A stretch of DNA of 15,836 bases. It comes from Rhodobacteraceae bacterium UBA7436. Lineage in GTDB: Bacteria; Pseudomonadota; Alphaproteobacteria; Rhodobacterales; Rhodobacteraceae. Positions 6,311-14,535 of the stretch are shown here, piece after piece; the stretch's first letter is position 1, and every line of letters starts with the position of its first letter. The notes under the pieces are model-generated. The model was given only the letters and a program-made list of their open reading frames with translations. It was not told where the DNA came from and did no database searches. Where the stretch lies: the NCBI GenBank assembly GCA_002478745.1, contig DLQI01000124.1:1-15836 (forward strand), written 5' to 3'. The position numbers and the translations under genes were made by a program.

Positions 6311-7582
6311 ATGCCAGTTGGTTTTCAGCTTAGGGGGTATTTGATCCTGCGCCGCGTGCTTCAGCCCGTTATGCGAGGGGTGTTGGCCGGGCGTATTCGC
6401 AAGGGCAAAGAAAACGCTGCGCGGGCGGGCGAACGTTTGGGCGTTGCAACACAGGCACGTCCGGCTGGACGGGTGGTTTGGATGCATGCTGTCGGGTTGG
6501 GTGAGGTCCTCGCGCTGCGTCCTTTAATCGTTGGAATGCAGCAAGAAGCCCCCGATTTGAATTTTGTGATTACGTCTACAGCCCGTTCCTCGGCGGATGT
6601 GTTGCGCCAAAACCTGCCTGCAAACACTGTTCACCAGTTCTTGCCTTTGGATGGGCCAAGATTCATGGCCAAGTTTTTGGATCATTGGCAGCCCTGCCTT
6701 TCTATCTGGTCAGAGCAAGACATCTGGCCTGGTGCCATTTATGACTGTGCAGTGCGTGATATTCCGGTGGCTTATGTGAATGGGCGCATGGACAACAAGA
6801 GCACTGCGAAACGTGCGCGACTGGCGGGATTGTACAAACGGGTCTTTGGCTTGTTTGATCTGATTGCGGCACAGGATGACCAAACGGCCAAAAATCTGTC
6901 GTCTTTGGGTGGGCGCGATGTGCGTGTGATGGGGTCGCTGAAACCTGCGGCAGAACCGCTTTGGGTTGATGCAAGCGTGCTTGGAACACTTCAAGCCGCT
7001 CTTGAAGGTCGTAGGATATGGGTCGCGGCATCGACACATAGCGACGACGAAGCTGTTTTGATTGGTGCGCAGCGGGAGCTGGTGAAGCGCGATCCGTCGT
7101 GGTTGCTTATCCTTGCACCGCGTGCGCCTGCGCGTGGGGATGAAATCGAGGGGGCGCTGGATCAAGCGGGCTTAAGTTGCACAAGGCGTAGTAAAGGTGG
7201 GCAACCAGATCCATCACACTCCGTCTGGATCGCGGACAGCTTTGGTGAGTTGGGCCTGTGGTATCGATTGGCAGCTGCTGCTTTTGTAGGTGGTTCTTAT
7301 GGGGGGCTGGGTGGGCACAACCCTTGGGAGGCTATCTGCCTGAACCTTCCGGTCTGTCATGGTCCAAATGTTGCTAATTTTGCCAAAGACTATGAGGTTT
7401 TGGATTGTTCGGGTACATCACAACCATTGCCCAATGACGCGTCAAGCGTGCCTGCACTGGTGGATTTTGTGGTGCAGTCGCAGACCACAAAAGCGAGTGT
7501 TGGGACATTGGTTGAAGATGCAAAAGCGGCGTTGAAACCATTGGTCAAAGACCTGATTGCAATGATAAGGGCTGGCGCATGA
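6311..7582 (+). CDS. WaaA/KdtA-family glycosyltransferase, divergent paralog without membrane anchor
   Basis: The protein has 423 residues and a GT-B fold of the Kdo-transferase family. WMHAVGLGEVLALRPLI holds the family's catalytic-base Glu (E65), MGSLKPAAEP corresponds to the usual TGSLKFD, and ASTHSDDE and FVGGSYGGLGGHNPWEA are the nucleotide-sugar motifs. Two things differ from standard WaaA. The N-terminus (residues 1-45) is basic and lacks the hydrophobic anchor. The acidic motif usually written METELWP reads SEQDIWP (E135, D137). It presumably adds Kdo or a related sugar to lipid A or the inner core at the cytoplasmic face; whether it is active is unknown. The start is ATG 6311 or GTG 6305. 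Neither has a strong Shine-Dalgarno sequence. The gene overlaps the next one through ATGA, so the two are co-translated. Confidence 0.85.
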   Translation: MPVGFQLRGYLILRRVLQPVMRGVLAGRIRKGKENAARAGERLGVATQARPAGRVVWMHAVGLGEVLALRPLIVGMQQEAPDLNFVITSTARSSADVLRQNLPANTVHQFLPLDGPRFMAKFLDHWQPCLSIWSEQDIWPGAIYDCAVRDIPVAYVNGRMDNKSTAKRARLAGLYKRVFGLFDLIAAQDDQTAKNLSSLGGRDVRVMGSLKPAAEPLWVDASVLGTLQAALEGRRIWVAASTHSDDEAVLIGAQRELVKRDPSWLLILAPRAPARGDEIEGALDQAGLSCTRRSKGGQPDPSHSVWIADSFGELGLWYRLAAAAFVGGSYGGLGGHNPWEAICLNLPVCHGPNVANFAKDYEVLDCSGTSQPLPNDASSVPALVDFVVQSQTTKASVGTLVEDAKAALKPLVKDLIAMIRAGA

Positions 7583-8901
7583 TACGCATGATCTTCCTTT
7601 TTGTTTACCGCTTGGCCTGGGTTCTCTTTTTACCTTTGCTTTTGATTTACCTGTTCAAACGTGGGCGGCGTGATGCGCTGTATTCGCAAAATCTGTTAGA
7701 GCGGTTTGCGATCTATAATCGACCGATGCCGCAAGACGCGATTTGGGTTCACGGTGTGAGCCTTGGTGAAACGCGGTCTGCATTGGCGCTGATCCGTATG
7801 ATCCTTGATCGTGGTGACAATGTAATCATTACCAACTTTACGCCGGCTGGACGGCGCGAAGCACAGCGCCATTTCGCAGCAGAAATTGGAAGTGGCCAAC
7901 TGGCGGTTATTTGGGTTCCGCTTGATATGATGTGGAGCTATCATCGCTTTTTCCGCGCCTGTCAGCCCAAGATTGGCCTGACCCTGGAGGTTGAGGTTTG
8001 GCCTGCGATGATTTCTGCGGCCAAACGGGCAGGGTGTCCGTTGTACATGTGTAATGGGCAATACGGGACCAAGCCATTAAAACGCGACAGTCGCGGGTTG
8101 CGCATTCGCCAGCGTGTGATGCGCGGCCTAACAGGCGTGTTTGTGAAATCGAACCTGCAAGCCAGTCGATTTGTCGAGGTGGGTGTTCAAAACGTGCATG
8201 TCACAGGTGAGTTGCGGTTTGATCAACCTATCCCAGAACATCAGCTCGACGCGGCCATACAATTGCGCACCGATCAGATGGGCGAGTTGGACAACATCAT
8301 TGCGATTGCGAGCGGAATTGAGGGTGAAGAAGACCTATTCGTTAAGTTGATCAAAGATGTACGTGAGCGTGCGTTGAATGATGGAACGCGGGCACCGCTG
8401 TTTGTTTATGTTCCACGTGCACCCGAACGTTTTGGTAATGTGGCTGAAAAGCTAAAGCAGGCTGGTCTGAACACTGTGCTGCGCAGTGACGCGCTGGACA
8501 AGGACCTTGCTGCCAAGCAGGAGGCGTTGGATAGCTCCACGGCTGTTTTATTGGGCGATAGTCTGGGTGAAATGTATTTCTATCTGAACCTTGCAGATCG
8601 CGTGATTGTGGGGGGAGGGTATTGCGAGGTTGGTGCACATAATATTATCGAGCCACTGTCTTTGCGCAAACCTGTGTTGGTTGGTCCGCATGTTTGGACC
8701 ATCGAGTATCCGTTTGTTGAGGCTCAAGCTGCTGGTATCGTCGAGATTGTTGAACACGGTGCTGCGCTGGCTGAGAAGGTGGTTGAGCCGATTGAAGATT
8801 TCAGATCACGGATCGATCTGTTTCTTGAAGAGCACTCTGGTGCCAGTCAGCGCACATTGGATGCGATTGATGCTGTTCTGGCGGCGCGTGCGGGCGTTTA
8901 A
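7579..8901 (+). CDS. waaA: 3-deoxy-D-manno-octulosonic acid (Kdo) transferase
   Basis: This 440-residue enzyme is expected to transfer Kdo from CMP-Kdo to lipid IVA, starting the lipopolysaccharide core. A membrane anchor at about residues 4-26 (FLFVYRLAWVLFLPLLLIYL) precedes the basic KRGRRD stretch. WVHGVSLGETRSALALI provides E64, and LEVEVWPAMI matches the canonical METELWP motif (E137, E139). TGELRFDQP, FVYVPRAPERF, LGDSLGEMYFYLNLADRVIVGGG and GAHNIIEPLSL complete the family pattern. A small oddity is ASGIEGEE where most relatives have ASTHEGEE. It overlaps the upstream paralog by 4 bases (ATGA), so both are made from one transcript. The stop codon shares a TTAA with the stop of the convergent transporter gene. 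Which paralog adds which sugar cannot be told from sequence. Confidence 0.9.
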   Translation: MIRMIFLFVYRLAWVLFLPLLLIYLFKRGRRDALYSQNLLERFAIYNRPMPQDAIWVHGVSLGETRSALALIRMILDRGDNVIITNFTPAGRREAQRHFAAEIGSGQLAVIWVPLDMMWSYHRFFRACQPKIGLTLEVEVWPAMISAAKRAGCPLYMCNGQYGTKPLKRDSRGLRIRQRVMRGLTGVFVKSNLQASRFVEVGVQNVHVTGELRFDQPIPEHQLDAAIQLRTDQMGELDNIIAIASGIEGEEDLFVKLIKDVRERALNDGTRAPLFVYVPRAPERFGNVAEKLKQAGLNTVLRSDALDKDLAAKQEALDSSTAVLLGDSLGEMYFYLNLADRVIVGGGYCEVGAHNIIEPLSLRKPVLVGPHVWTIEYPFVEAQAAGIVEIVEHGAALAEKVVEPIEDFRSRIDLFLEEHSGASQRTLDAIDAVLAARAGV

Positions 8902-9827
8902 CCCAAGGCCGTCAGCCATAACCATATTGTTATCACCGATGATCCGGTGGCGAGTAGCACGCTGGAGGCTGCAACCCGTTTGGCGCGCCCATACATATTG
9001 GCAAAGATATAGGCGTTGATGCCGGGTGCCATAGCCGCCGTCAGTACCCCTGATTTGAAGAAATCGGGTGGCACGGACAGAGACGTGCCAAGGCTCCAGA
9101 CGATTGCAGGGTGTAGACCCAGTCCAATAATGCAGACCATCAGTATGGCCAGCTTGTCACCCTCTGGTTTGTATTGGATCAATATTCCTCCAAGAGAAAA
9201 CAAGGCTACAGGCAATGCGGCGTGGACCACAAGGCTGAGGGCATCATTGGCAAATGAGGGCAGAGAAAGGCCGCTCAGATTCACCATAAATCCTAATGCA
9301 ATTGCGATGACGAGGGCGTTGCGGAACATTGCCTTTCCAACGGCGCGGGCCATTTTGATCGGGGATTGCCCGCGGTTGCGCGCGATCTCCATGACAGTGA
9401 TGCCCAAGCCATAGCAAAATGGGGCGTGCATTGCGATGATGACATAGTTGCCCGTAAGTGCATCAACGCCATATGCGCGTTCGGTTATTGGGAGGCCCAA
9501 CAGGACCGAATTTGAGAATAGGCAGCAAAATCCGATGGCGATACAATCTTCCCAATCGCGTTTCAGGAAAACGCGAGAGCCCAAAATCCCCACGGCAAAG
9601 CAGATGGCTGCACCTGTGTAGAAGCTGATGAGCAGGCGTGGATCAAACGAGCTTTGTAGATCGATATTGGCGATGGCTTGAAACAAAAGGCATGGGATTG
9701 CAAAGCTTTGCGCAAACTTCATCAGGCCATCGATGCCGGCAATTGGGAATGCAAACTTCCAGACGGCGACATAGCCAAAGCCGATGACAAGGAAGACGGG
9801 AAGGATGACGTCGAGGAGCGTTTGCAT
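8898..9827 (-). CDS. AEC-family transporter (auxin efflux carrier-like permease)
   Basis: The protein has 309 residues from the ATG at 9827 and about ten hydrophobic membrane segments in two halves. The first begins LLDVILPVFLVIGFGYVAVW and the second begins near FRNALVIAIALGFMVNLSGL. The central polar loop (about 145-165, ARNRGQSPIKMARAVGKAM) and the conserved AMAPGINAYIFANMY near the C-terminus are typical of the family. Members export or exchange organic anions; the substrate cannot be deduced here. The start may instead be TTG at 9833. Neither has a clear ribosome binding site. It lies 68 bp after the MBL-fold gene on the same strand, with no terminator seen between, so it may be the last gene of that operon. 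Its stop overlaps the stop of waaA. Confidence 0.88.
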   Translation of the reverse strand: MQTLLDVILPVFLVIGFGYVAVWKFAFPIAGIDGLMKFAQSFAIPCLLFQAIANIDLQSSFDPRLLISFYTGAAICFAVGILGSRVFLKRDWEDCIAIGFCCLFSNSVLLGLPITERAYGVDALTGNYVIIAMHAPFCYGLGITVMEIARNRGQSPIKMARAVGKAMFRNALVIAIALGFMVNLSGLSLPSFANDALSLVVHAALPVALFSLGGILIQYKPEGDKLAILMVCIIGLGLHPAIVWSLGTSLSVPPDFFKSGVLTAAMAPGINAYIFANMYGRAKRVAASSVLLATGSSVITIWLWLTALG

Positions 9828-9895
9828 GTTCAATTGGGCCGATCGCGTTGGGTTGGTTCAAGTGCCTCCGGCGGGAGTTTCTTGGTAAGACGAAG

Positions 9896-10696
9896 CTAGG
9901 CGGTTTTGAAGGCGAGCGTCATGCCGTCATAGGCAGGTTGAATGTGGTTGGGGGTTTCTGCTTTGACGGTCTCGTAATCTAGGTCGTTGTGCATGTTGGT
10001 GAGCACTGCGGTTTTGCACTGTACGCGTTCGATCCACTCTAGCGTTTGGGCCAAATGTGAGTGTGTCGGATGGGGATCGCGGCGCAGGGCATCGACGATC
10101 CAGCATTCGAGGTTTTCAAGTTCGGGCCAGACATTGTCGGGAATTTTAGCAACGTCAGGCAGGTAGGCGACATCATTGATCCGAAAGCCGAGCGCTTGGA
10201 TCGAGCCGTGATTTACCTCAAACGGTTTCAAGGTGATTGGGCCACCAGCGCCGTCAATTGTCACATCACCGTCAATCGTGTTGATGTCGAGGATTGGTGG
10301 ATAGGATGACTTTGGTGGTTGCACAAAGACATAGTCAAAACGGTGCAGCAATGCGTCGCGGGTGACAGGGTCTGCCCATACGGGGAGCCGTTCGCGCATG
10401 TTGATCACGATCATGCGTAGGTCATCGATTCCGTGGACATGGTCTGCGTGGCTGTGTGTGTAGATGACACCGTCAAGGCGACTAACGTTTGCGTCCAGCA
10501 GCTGGGTGCGCAAGTCGGGAGAGGTGTCTATCAGAACGGAGGTTGTGCCATTCCGGGAAGCGCGTTCCACCAATATCGAGCAACGTCGGCGATTGTTTTT
10601 AGGGTTCGTAGGTTCACATGCCCCCCAGTGCCCTCCCAATCGGGGCACGCCACCAGAGGAGCCGCATCCAAGGATGGTAATCTTGAGATCATCCAT
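9896..10696 (-). CDS. MBL-fold metal-dependent hydrolase, PhnP-like
   Basis: This 266-residue metallo-beta-lactamase-fold protein opens with ITILGCGSSGGVPRLGG and has IDTSPDLRTQL before the metal-binding motif HSHADH (81-86). Later motifs are VNHGSIQALGFRI and TNMHNDLDYE, which supply further ligands. The closest known types are PhnP-like phosphodiesterases. There are no phn genes nearby, so a role in phosphonate use is not implied. In alphaproteobacteria this family commonly follows the TatD-type gene, as here. The start ATG at 10696 shares one base with the stop of the upstream tatD-like gene (TAATG), indicating coupled translation. The true substrate is unknown. Confidence 0.9.
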   Translation of the reverse strand: MDDLKITILGCGSSGGVPRLGGHWGACEPTNPKNNRRRCSILVERASRNGTTSVLIDTSPDLRTQLLDANVSRLDGVIYTHSHADHVHGIDDLRMIVINMRERLPVWADPVTRDALLHRFDYVFVQPPKSSYPPILDINTIDGDVTIDGAGGPITLKPFEVNHGSIQALGFRINDVAYLPDVAKIPDNVWPELENLECWIVDALRRDPHPTHSHLAQTLEWIERVQCKTAVLTNMHNDLDYETVKAETPNHIQPAYDGMTLAFKTA

Positions 10697-11502
10697 TAAG
10701 CGTCTGCCTTGTAGTTGGCAGCTTTGGTGAACAGGCGTTCAAAGTTGGATTGGGTTTGGGCCGCAAAATCTGCGTAATCCATACCGAATACGTCAGCCCC
10801 AACCTTTGCCGTGTGTGCGGTGTAGGCGGGTTCATTGCGTTTGCCCCGATGTGGGGGTGGCGCAAGGTAGGGTGCATCAGTTTCCACCAACACGCGCTCA
10901 ACAGGGGCGGCGGCGAAGATGTCGCGAACCTCTTGGCTTTTGGGGAATGTGCTGATGCCCGACATTGACAAGTAGAAACCAAGGTCTAGCGCCGCGCGAG
11001 CCAATTCTGGAGAAGAGGAGAAGCAGTGCATGACGCAAGTGTATGAACCGTTTGCGTGTTCTTCTGCTAAGATACGCGCCATGTCATCATCTGCACCGCG
11101 CGCGTGGATGATAAGGGGCAGGCCTGTTTGGCGTGCTGCGGCGATATGGATGCGCAGGGATTCTTTTTGAATATCAGCGCTTTCTGCGGTGTAGTGATAG
11201 TCGAGACCCGTTTCTCCGATCCCAACAAATTTGGGATGTTTGGACATTTCTACCAATTCATCAAACGTGGCCAATGGTTCTGAGGCAGCACTCATCGGGT
11301 GTGTGCCTGCAGCGTAAAATATAGGCGCATAGGCTTCGGCGATGGCACGCACATTAGGTTCTTGACGCAGCTTGGTGCAGATCGTGACCATACGTGTGAC
11401 GCCAGCCGCTTGGGCGTTGGCGATCAATTCAGGCAACTGCCCCTCAAAGTCAGGGAAATCGAGGTGGCAATGGCTGTCGGTGATGTGGGGTATCTGGGTC
11501 AT
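10696..11502 (-). CDS. TatD-family metal-dependent hydrolase (YcfH-type DNase)
   Basis: This 268-residue TIM-barrel hydrolase carries the metal site pattern DSHCHLD (H11, H13), GIGETGLDY (E97), IIHARG (H133), MHCFSS (H159) and ETDAPYLAPPPHRGKRNEP (D209). TatD proteins are two-metal 3'-5' DNases and quality-control enzymes, probably cytoplasmic. Its place after tmk and holB matches E. coli tmk-holB-ycfH, so YcfH is the likely ortholog rather than TatD itself, and there is no link to Tat protein export. The start ATG lies 11 bp after the holB stop. It overlaps the next gene by one base. Confidence 0.95.
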   Translation of the reverse strand: MTQIPHITDSHCHLDFPDFEGQLPELIANAQAAGVTRMVTICTKLRQEPNVRAIAEAYAPIFYAAGTHPMSAASEPLATFDELVEMSKHPKFVGIGETGLDYHYTAESADIQKESLRIHIAAARQTGLPLIIHARGADDDMARILAEEHANGSYTCVMHCFSSSPELARAALDLGFYLSMSGISTFPKSQEVRDIFAAAPVERVLVETDAPYLAPPPHRGKRNEPAYTAHTAKVGADVFGMDYADFAAQTQSNFERLFTKAANYKADA

Positions 11503-11513
11503 ATTGGCCTGTT

Positions 11514-12632
11514 TTATGAAGCGGCAGCGCCTTGGATCTTAAATATCGTATCTAGAACGAGTGCGGCTGGGTCAAGGTTCACCGCGCGGCCATGGCGTGC
11601 ACGTGCCATGGCTTCGTGTCCAACGTCTGCCCATGCGCGACCTTGATGAGGCGTGCTGGCCAGTCGCGACATGATGGAGGCCTCGTGTGGTGCCGCCTCG
11701 ATCTGGGGTGGCTGTCCTGTTGCACCTGTGCGGGCAAGGCGGGCAAGGGCGATTTCAAGAAGCGTAAACAGCAGGTCCAGCTTTTCCTCAGCACCGCGCT
11801 GAGCGGCTGCTTCGGCAAGGCGCAGGGTGCGGGCACGGTCCATATTGGGCAGGGAGCCAAGTATGCCGACGATTTCAGTGTATATCTGCAGACCACCGAG
11901 CAGGGACAAACGCATGGCTTCGCCCACTGAGCCGCCTGAGAGTTCAGCAAGTGCAGCCGCGTTGGCGTCTGCTTCGACTTCGGCCTGAACCATAGCGCTG
12001 TGCATTTGTTCACCGTTGAGGGTTCCAAGGCGCAAGGTGCGGCATCGCGAGCGAATGGTGGGTAGAAGACGGGAAGGTTGATGGGTGATCAGCAAAAGGG
12101 TGCACCGCTCTGGTGGTTCCTCTAGCATCTTGAGCAGCGCATTGGCGGCCTGCGTGTTCATATCGTCAGCGGCGTCAATGATCACAACGCGCCGTCCACC
12201 GTCAGTGGCCGACATCTGAAAGAACCCTGTTAGTTTGCGGATGTCATCCACAACGATTTGGTCGCGCATACGCCCCGTCTTTTCATTGGGGGTGCGGGTG
12301 ACAGAGATAAGCCCTGGGTCTGCACCTGCAGAGATGCGGCGTGCCACTGGGTGTTCGGGATCGATATGTAGTGAGGTTGGCAAAACGGGTGCGCCGAACA
12401 TGTCGTCGCCGTCAGGATCAGATGTTGCCAGCAGGAAGCGCGCGATGGACCAAGCAAGGGTTGCTTTGCCCACGCCGCGCGGCCCAGTCAGCATCCATGC
12501 ATGGTGCATCCGGCCAGTGTTGAACCCATCAAGAAACGCAGTCTCTGCAGCCTCTTGCCCTATGAGGGCAGGGGTTTCACGCGGGTGCGGTGCGCCGGGA
12601 ACGCGATCTGGTTCGTTGATTTCTTCAGCCAT
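11514..12632 (-). CDS. holB: DNA polymerase III subunit delta prime
   Basis: The protein has 372 residues. It is an AAA+ subunit of the clamp loader that helps load the beta sliding clamp during replication. The Walker A-like loop GPRGVGKAT (50-58) follows the ALIGQ segment typical of clamp-loader AAA+ proteins. VVIIDAADDMNTQAANALLKMLEEPP covers the Walker B region, and IRSRCRTL (193-200) holds the SRC motif that completes the neighbouring subunit's ATP site. The C-terminal part is helical and less conserved, as usual. The absence of the zinc-binding cysteines typical of the DnaX (tau/gamma) subunit, together with its place after tmk, argues for delta prime over DnaX. The ATG at 12632 has no clear Shine-Dalgarno sequence. 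Confidence 0.95.
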   Translation of the reverse strand: MAEEINEPDRVPGAPHPRETPALIGQEAAETAFLDGFNTGRMHHAWMLTGPRGVGKATLAWSIARFLLATSDPDGDDMFGAPVLPTSLHIDPEHPVARRISAGADPGLISVTRTPNEKTGRMRDQIVVDDIRKLTGFFQMSATDGGRRVVIIDAADDMNTQAANALLKMLEEPPERCTLLLITHQPSRLLPTIRSRCRTLRLGTLNGEQMHSAMVQAEVEADANAAALAELSGGSVGEAMRLSLLGGLQIYTEIVGILGSLPNMDRARTLRLAEAAAQRGAEEKLDLLFTLLEIALARLARTGATGQPPQIEAAPHEASIMSRLASTPHQGRAWADVGHEAMARARHGRAVNLDPAALVLDTIFKIQGAAAS

Positions 12633-12703
12633 AAGGCAGGTCTAGCACCACATCGAATGAGGGGGAATGCAAAAGGCAGCGTTTGGGTGGGCGAAGGGGG
12701 CGC

Positions 12704-13336
12704 TTATTGCTTAGCGAGATGATCGTCCACCGTTTGGCACACGTCCACTGATACTTCGTCGATGCTGCGTGCACCGTTAATCACCACGAAGCGTTCCTTG
12801 AATTCTTCGGCCAAAGACAAGAACCCAGCGCGCATTTGTGCCTGCAAATCAGCACCGAAGGTTTCAAAGCGTTCTTCTACACCTTGACGCGACAGGGCAC
12901 GCGAAAGGCCGGTGTTGGAGTCCATATCGATCAAAATTGTCATGTCAGGTTCACGCCCAATCATCAGTTTGTGCAACTGATCAACTGTGCCGCGTAGATC
13001 ACCGCGCGATAGGCCCTGATACATGCGGGTGCTGTCTGCGAAGCGATCGCAGATCACGACCTTGCCTGCTTCAATCGCTGGAAGGATCGTGCGTTCTAAA
13101 TGGTCGCGGCGTGCCGCAGTGAACAATAGGATTTCTGTTTCTGCGGACCATCTGTCTGGCTCACCTTGCAAAACCAAAGCCCGTATTTCTTCGGCACCTT
13201 CGCTGCCACCCGGTTCGCGGGTTAATATAACGTCGCGACCCTGGGCTTGCAGGTGTTCTGCAAGTTTGCGTGCTTGGGTGGATTTCCCGGAACCGTCGAT
13301 GCCTTCAAACGTAATAAAGCTGCCTTTAGGGATCAC
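12704..13336 (-). CDS. tmk: Thymidylate kinase
   Basis: The 210-residue enzyme phosphorylates dTMP to dTDP for DNA synthesis. It shows the P-loop FEGIDGSGKST (10-20), TREPGG, the DRFADST substrate motif followed by YQG, and a LID segment SRQGVEERFE. The length is normal. Translation starts at GTG 13336, which overlaps the stop of the upstream carboxypeptidase gene as GTGA. This tight overlap, plus the conserved KGSFITFEGIDGSGKS start, supports that start. A 71-bp gap without recognisable features separates it from holB. Confidence 0.97.
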   Translation of the reverse strand: MIPKGSFITFEGIDGSGKSTQARKLAEHLQAQGRDVILTREPGGSEGAEEIRALVLQGEPDRWSAETEILLFTAARRDHLERTILPAIEAGKVVICDRFADSTRMYQGLSRGDLRGTVDQLHKLMIGREPDMTILIDMDSNTGLSRALSRQGVEERFETFGADLQAQMRAGFLSLAEEFKERFVVINGARSIDEVSVDVCQTVDDHLAKQ

Positions 13337-14511
13337 GACGCGCCCTCTGGTTGTGGTCCTTGGTTCAGACGGTCAATCAGTTTCATTGCCGCGGTACTGA
13401 TCCGCGCCATGAAGCCGCCGTCGGCAACGTCAGTTTCTGCAAACAAGGGGATGCGTGTTTCTGGAAGGCCTTCTGGGCGTAGAACAAGTTCAGCCAGTTC
13501 ATCACCTTTGGCGATTGGCGCCTGAATAGGGCCTTTGTAGACGACTTCGGCAGGGATATCATCACCGCCAAGAACCGGCAAAAGCACGCTGATATCTTGG
13601 TTTGGAACTAGACCGACATTTGGAACAGCGCCCATCCATACGTCTGCAGTTGCTAGGCGCTCACCTTCTTTAGCTAGGGGGCGTTGCGCAAACTGGCGGA
13701 ATGCCCAGTTTACAACAGCTTCAGATTCTTGCGTGCGTGCGGCAGAGCTGTCGAGACCTGAAAGGACAAAGATAACACGACGTTGGCCCTGTTTGGCAGA
13801 GCCAACCAACCCATATCCAGCTTCCTGCGTGTGCCCAGTTTTTAGACCATCCGCGCCAATGCCAAGGCGCAGCAATGGATTGCGGTTACGGGTGTTTTGA
13901 GGGGCGCGGCCGTCAAATTGGAATTCGGTTTCTGAAAATAACGGGTAAAACTCTGGGAAATCGCTGATCAAACGGTTTGCCAGCAAGACCAAGTCGCGCA
14001 TGGACATGCGATGACCGGCTTGGGGCCAGCCGTTTGAGTTTGCGAAGGTTGAATTGGTCATACCCATTTTCTGGGCGCGCTGTGTCATGAAACGCGCAAA
14101 GCCGGATTCTGTTCCATCTGGGCTAAGTGCCTCAGCAATAACCGAACAGGCGTCATTGCCTGACAAAACGATGATACCGCGAATAAGGTCTTCAACGCTC
14201 ACGCGATCACGCGTGTTCAGGAACATCGTGGATCCGCCGTAATCCATTGAATGTTGTGAAACTGGAAGCTTTTCGTTCAGGGAAAGGCGACCATCGCGAA
14301 TGGCCTCGAATGCCATGAGCAACGTCATCAGTTTGGACATCGATGCAGGTGGCAAAGGTGTGTCCGCGTTCTTGTTCAGCAAAACAGTGCCCGTTGTTTG
14401 ATCAATCACATAAGCGGCAGTTGCGCGTGTTTCAAAAGCGTTGGCTTGTGCCCCAACAATGATCAGTACAAAAGCAGCTGCAATATGGCGGATCTGATTG
14501 GTGCTGATCAT
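13333..14511 (-). CDS. D-alanyl-D-alanine carboxypeptidase, PBP5/DacA type
   Basis: The precursor has 392 residues. It trims the terminal D-Ala from peptidoglycan pentapeptides in the periplasm. A signal peptide (about 1-25, cleavage after AQANA) precedes the penicillin-binding domain with S57-x-x-K60 in PPASMSKLMT, S117-G-N119 and K224-T-G226. A beta-rich PBP5 C-terminal domain spans about 285-365, and the final stretch MARISTAAMKLIDRLNQG could be an amphipathic membrane-binding helix as in PBP5. The ATG at 14511 follows GGGAG at a slightly long spacing. The gene lies 24 bp after an RlpA-like lipoprotein gene, as rlpA precedes dacA in E. coli, and its stop overlaps tmk. The family has several paralogs (DacA, DacC, DacD), so no single symbol is given. 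Confidence 0.95.
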   Translation of the reverse strand: MISTNQIRHIAAAFVLIIVGAQANAFETRATAAYVIDQTTGTVLLNKNADTPLPPASMSKLMTLLMAFEAIRDGRLSLNEKLPVSQHSMDYGGSTMFLNTRDRVSVEDLIRGIIVLSGNDACSVIAEALSPDGTESGFARFMTQRAQKMGMTNSTFANSNGWPQAGHRMSMRDLVLLANRLISDFPEFYPLFSETEFQFDGRAPQNTRNRNPLLRLGIGADGLKTGHTQEAGYGLVGSAKQGQRRVIFVLSGLDSSAARTQESEAVVNWAFRQFAQRPLAKEGERLATADVWMGAVPNVGLVPNQDISVLLPVLGGDDIPAEVVYKGPIQAPIAKGDELAELVLRPEGLPETRIPLFAETDVADGGFMARISTAAMKLIDRLNQGPQPEGAS

Positions 14512-14535
14512 GTTGGATAACTCCCGAAAATAGGC

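Noticed and set aside
9896..10696. Calling the MBL-fold gene phnP with a role in phosphonate breakdown
   Set aside because: No phosphonate genes are nearby and the family is broader than PhnP; its partner genes are replication and wall genes.
10696..11502. A link of the TatD-family gene to twin-arginine protein export
   Set aside because: TatD proteins are nucleases named for an operon neighbour; the context here is tmk-holB, matching ycfH.
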